A DNA stretch of 33,394 nucleotides from Verrucomicrobiia bacterium (GTDB lineage Bacteria > Verrucomicrobiota > Verrucomicrobiia > Limisphaerales > JAOAIM01), in the NCBI GenBank assembly GCA_026414705.1, contig JAOAIM010000018.1, positions 1 to 33,394 of the forward strand. Reading direction: 5' to 3'. Shown here in pieces: positions 32,845-33,394 of the stretch. The notes under the pieces are model-generated. The model did no database searches and was not told where the DNA came from. It was given only the letters and a program-made list of their open reading frames with translations. A program made the translations under genes and the position numbers. Position 1 is the first letter of the stretch. Each line of letters starts with the position of its first letter.

Positions 32845-33394
32845 TCATCGCGCCCGTTCGTTGTCCTGAGCGGCCAGTGCGCGCACCAGCGCCTGCAGCT
32901 CGGTCACTGCCTCGCGCAAACGGGCGTTTTCGGCCTCGCGCTCTTTCAATGCCGCCTCCAACCTCCGCATCCGCGCTTCCACCCCCTGACTCCTGTCTCC
33001 CAACTCCTGACTTCTGGCTTCTAACTTCTGATTCAACCCTTGGATGGCCGCCAGCGCCCCCCCGTCGGCGTCCACCGTCCCGATACTTTGGTCGTCCGTG
33101 CCCAGGCCGAAGGCGGCGCGGAAATCCTGCGCGGTGGGGCCCAGATGCTTCACGCCGGCAGCTTCGTTGGTGTAACGCCACTGACGCACCGGCAGCGCCA
33201 GCACCTTCTCCAGCACCGCCCGCCCATCCACCTCCGCAAAATCGGTCTTGCGATGCCGGTCGGAGGCGTTTTGCCACACGCCGCCCAGCGTGAGGCTGGC
33301 CCCGACGGAGGTTTCGATCAGTTGGCCGCCGGAAGCGATGCGGCCGAAGTTCATCCAATACTGGCCGCCGCCGTCGGGGCGTTGGGCGCCGCAG
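32845..33394 (-). CDS. Tail-fibre-like protein with S74 chaperone domain, C-terminal part
   Basis: The C-terminal 182 residues of a larger protein whose start lies beyond the right edge; the frame is open to the last base. The visible part begins in a beta-rich stalk (GGGQYWMNFGRIASGGQLIETSVGA) and contains an intramolecular chaperone domain of the peptidase S74 type: SDRHRKTDF with the self-cleavage Ser (visible residue 44), VLALPVRQWRYTNE, KHLGPTAQDFRAAFGLGTDD and TVDADGGALAAIQGLN. A coiled coil of about eight heptads follows (LEARSQE onward). S74 domains trimerise and then cut themselves from phage fibres and from bacterial surface proteins. It is convergent with the cyclase gene. Bacterial surface protein or phage fibre remains undecided; no phage genes are nearby. 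Confidence 0.85.
   Translation of the reverse strand, partial: CGAQRPDGGGQYWMNFGRIASGGQLIETSVGASLTLGGVWQNASDRHRKTDFAEVDGRAVLEKVLALPVRQWRYTNEAAGVKHLGPTAQDFRAAFGLGTDDQSIGTVDADGGALAAIQGLNQKLEARSQELGDRSQGVEARMRRLEAALKEREAENARLREAVTELQALVRALAAQDNERAR
32981..33029. repeat. Heptanucleotide tandem array inside the coiled-coil coding region
   Basis: Seven 7-nt units of the pattern RRYTYCT (for example gactcct, aactcct, gacttct, ggcttct, aacttct on the plus strand) follow each other without gaps within the S74-protein gene. Because 7 is not a multiple of 3, three units encode seven residues, so the DNA repeat directly writes the heptads LEARSQE and LGDRSQG of the coiled coil. A different 7-nt array stands at 4-38. 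Confidence 0.8.

Noticed and set aside
32845-33394. Prophage assignment for the S74 fibre-like gene
   Set aside because: No integrase, capsid, terminase, lysis or other tail genes are visible in the window, and S74 domains are also common in bacterial surface proteins; the gene is kept as undecided.

Overview
The window is GC-rich chromosomal DNA from a Gram-negative bacterium, most probably a member of Verrucomicrobiota (Limisphaerales/Pedosphaera-type). The evidence is a secreted beta-strand-repeat protein with a PEP-CTERM tail, a DUF2231 membrane module fused to a planctomycete/verrucomicrobial-type cytochrome c domain, a secreted FN3/InlB-like protein with a C-terminal module I associate with this phylum, weak Shine-Dalgarno usage with several GTG/TTG starts, and short intergenic repeats of a kind I recall from this phylum. 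The assignment rests on pattern recognition; no search was run.

Layout. 1-190: a repeat patch with 7-nt units, two adjacent hairpins and 15-nt units. 193-2755 (minus): an acylphosphatase, metallophosphoesterase and family 9 glycosyltransferase run, preceded by a small membrane protein. 2886-3227 (plus): a cupin, convergent with an RRM RNA-binding protein (3293-3601, minus), with an intrinsic terminator between them. 3837-5504 (minus): hisS and an HU/IHF-type protein with a clear promoter. 5680-8996 (plus): purF, an RluA-type pseudouridine synthase and class II aldolase. 9210-15275 (plus): a compact secretion cluster, gspE, GspL-like, GspM/PilO-like and secretin genes, every junction being a 4-nt ATGA overlap. 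15468-16991 (plus): a multispanning TMTC-like protein with TPRs. 17135-18958 (minus): the PEP-CTERM beta-strand protein, divergent from a rhomboid protease (19144-20007). 20032-24147 (minus): glycolate-oxidase-type FAD enzyme, SIS-domain isomerase, HExxH membrane protein and hisC. 24387-25871 (plus): an M28-like peptidase homologue with an altered catalytic motif. 26040-27674 (minus): the FN3/InlB-like secreted protein. 27883-29336 (plus): DUF2231-cytochrome c protein coupled to a serine esterase. 29510-32647 (plus): a FecR-domain protein and a CHASE2-adenylate cyclase separated by an intrinsic terminator. 32845-33394 (minus): the C-terminal end of a tail-fibre-like protein with an S74 chaperone domain and coiled coil, running off the window.

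How the parts fit. Housekeeping genes (hisS, HU, purF, fba, hisC) alternate with envelope functions. The glycosyltransferase, and possibly the SIS isomerase, point to heptose/LPS metabolism. The gspE-L-M-D cluster supplies motor, inner-membrane platform and outer-membrane channel, but the GspF platform and pseudopilins are not here. Several proteins are predicted to be exported or surface-exposed (PEP-CTERM, FN3/InlB-like, FecR, S74 fibre). The FecR/CHASE2-cyclase pair suggests envelope sensing linked to cAMP.

No gene-free interval exceeds about 270 nt. I see no tRNA or rRNA gene, CRISPR array, transposase, phage integrase or att site. Many long reading frames opposite the real genes are GC-bias shadows and are not annotated.
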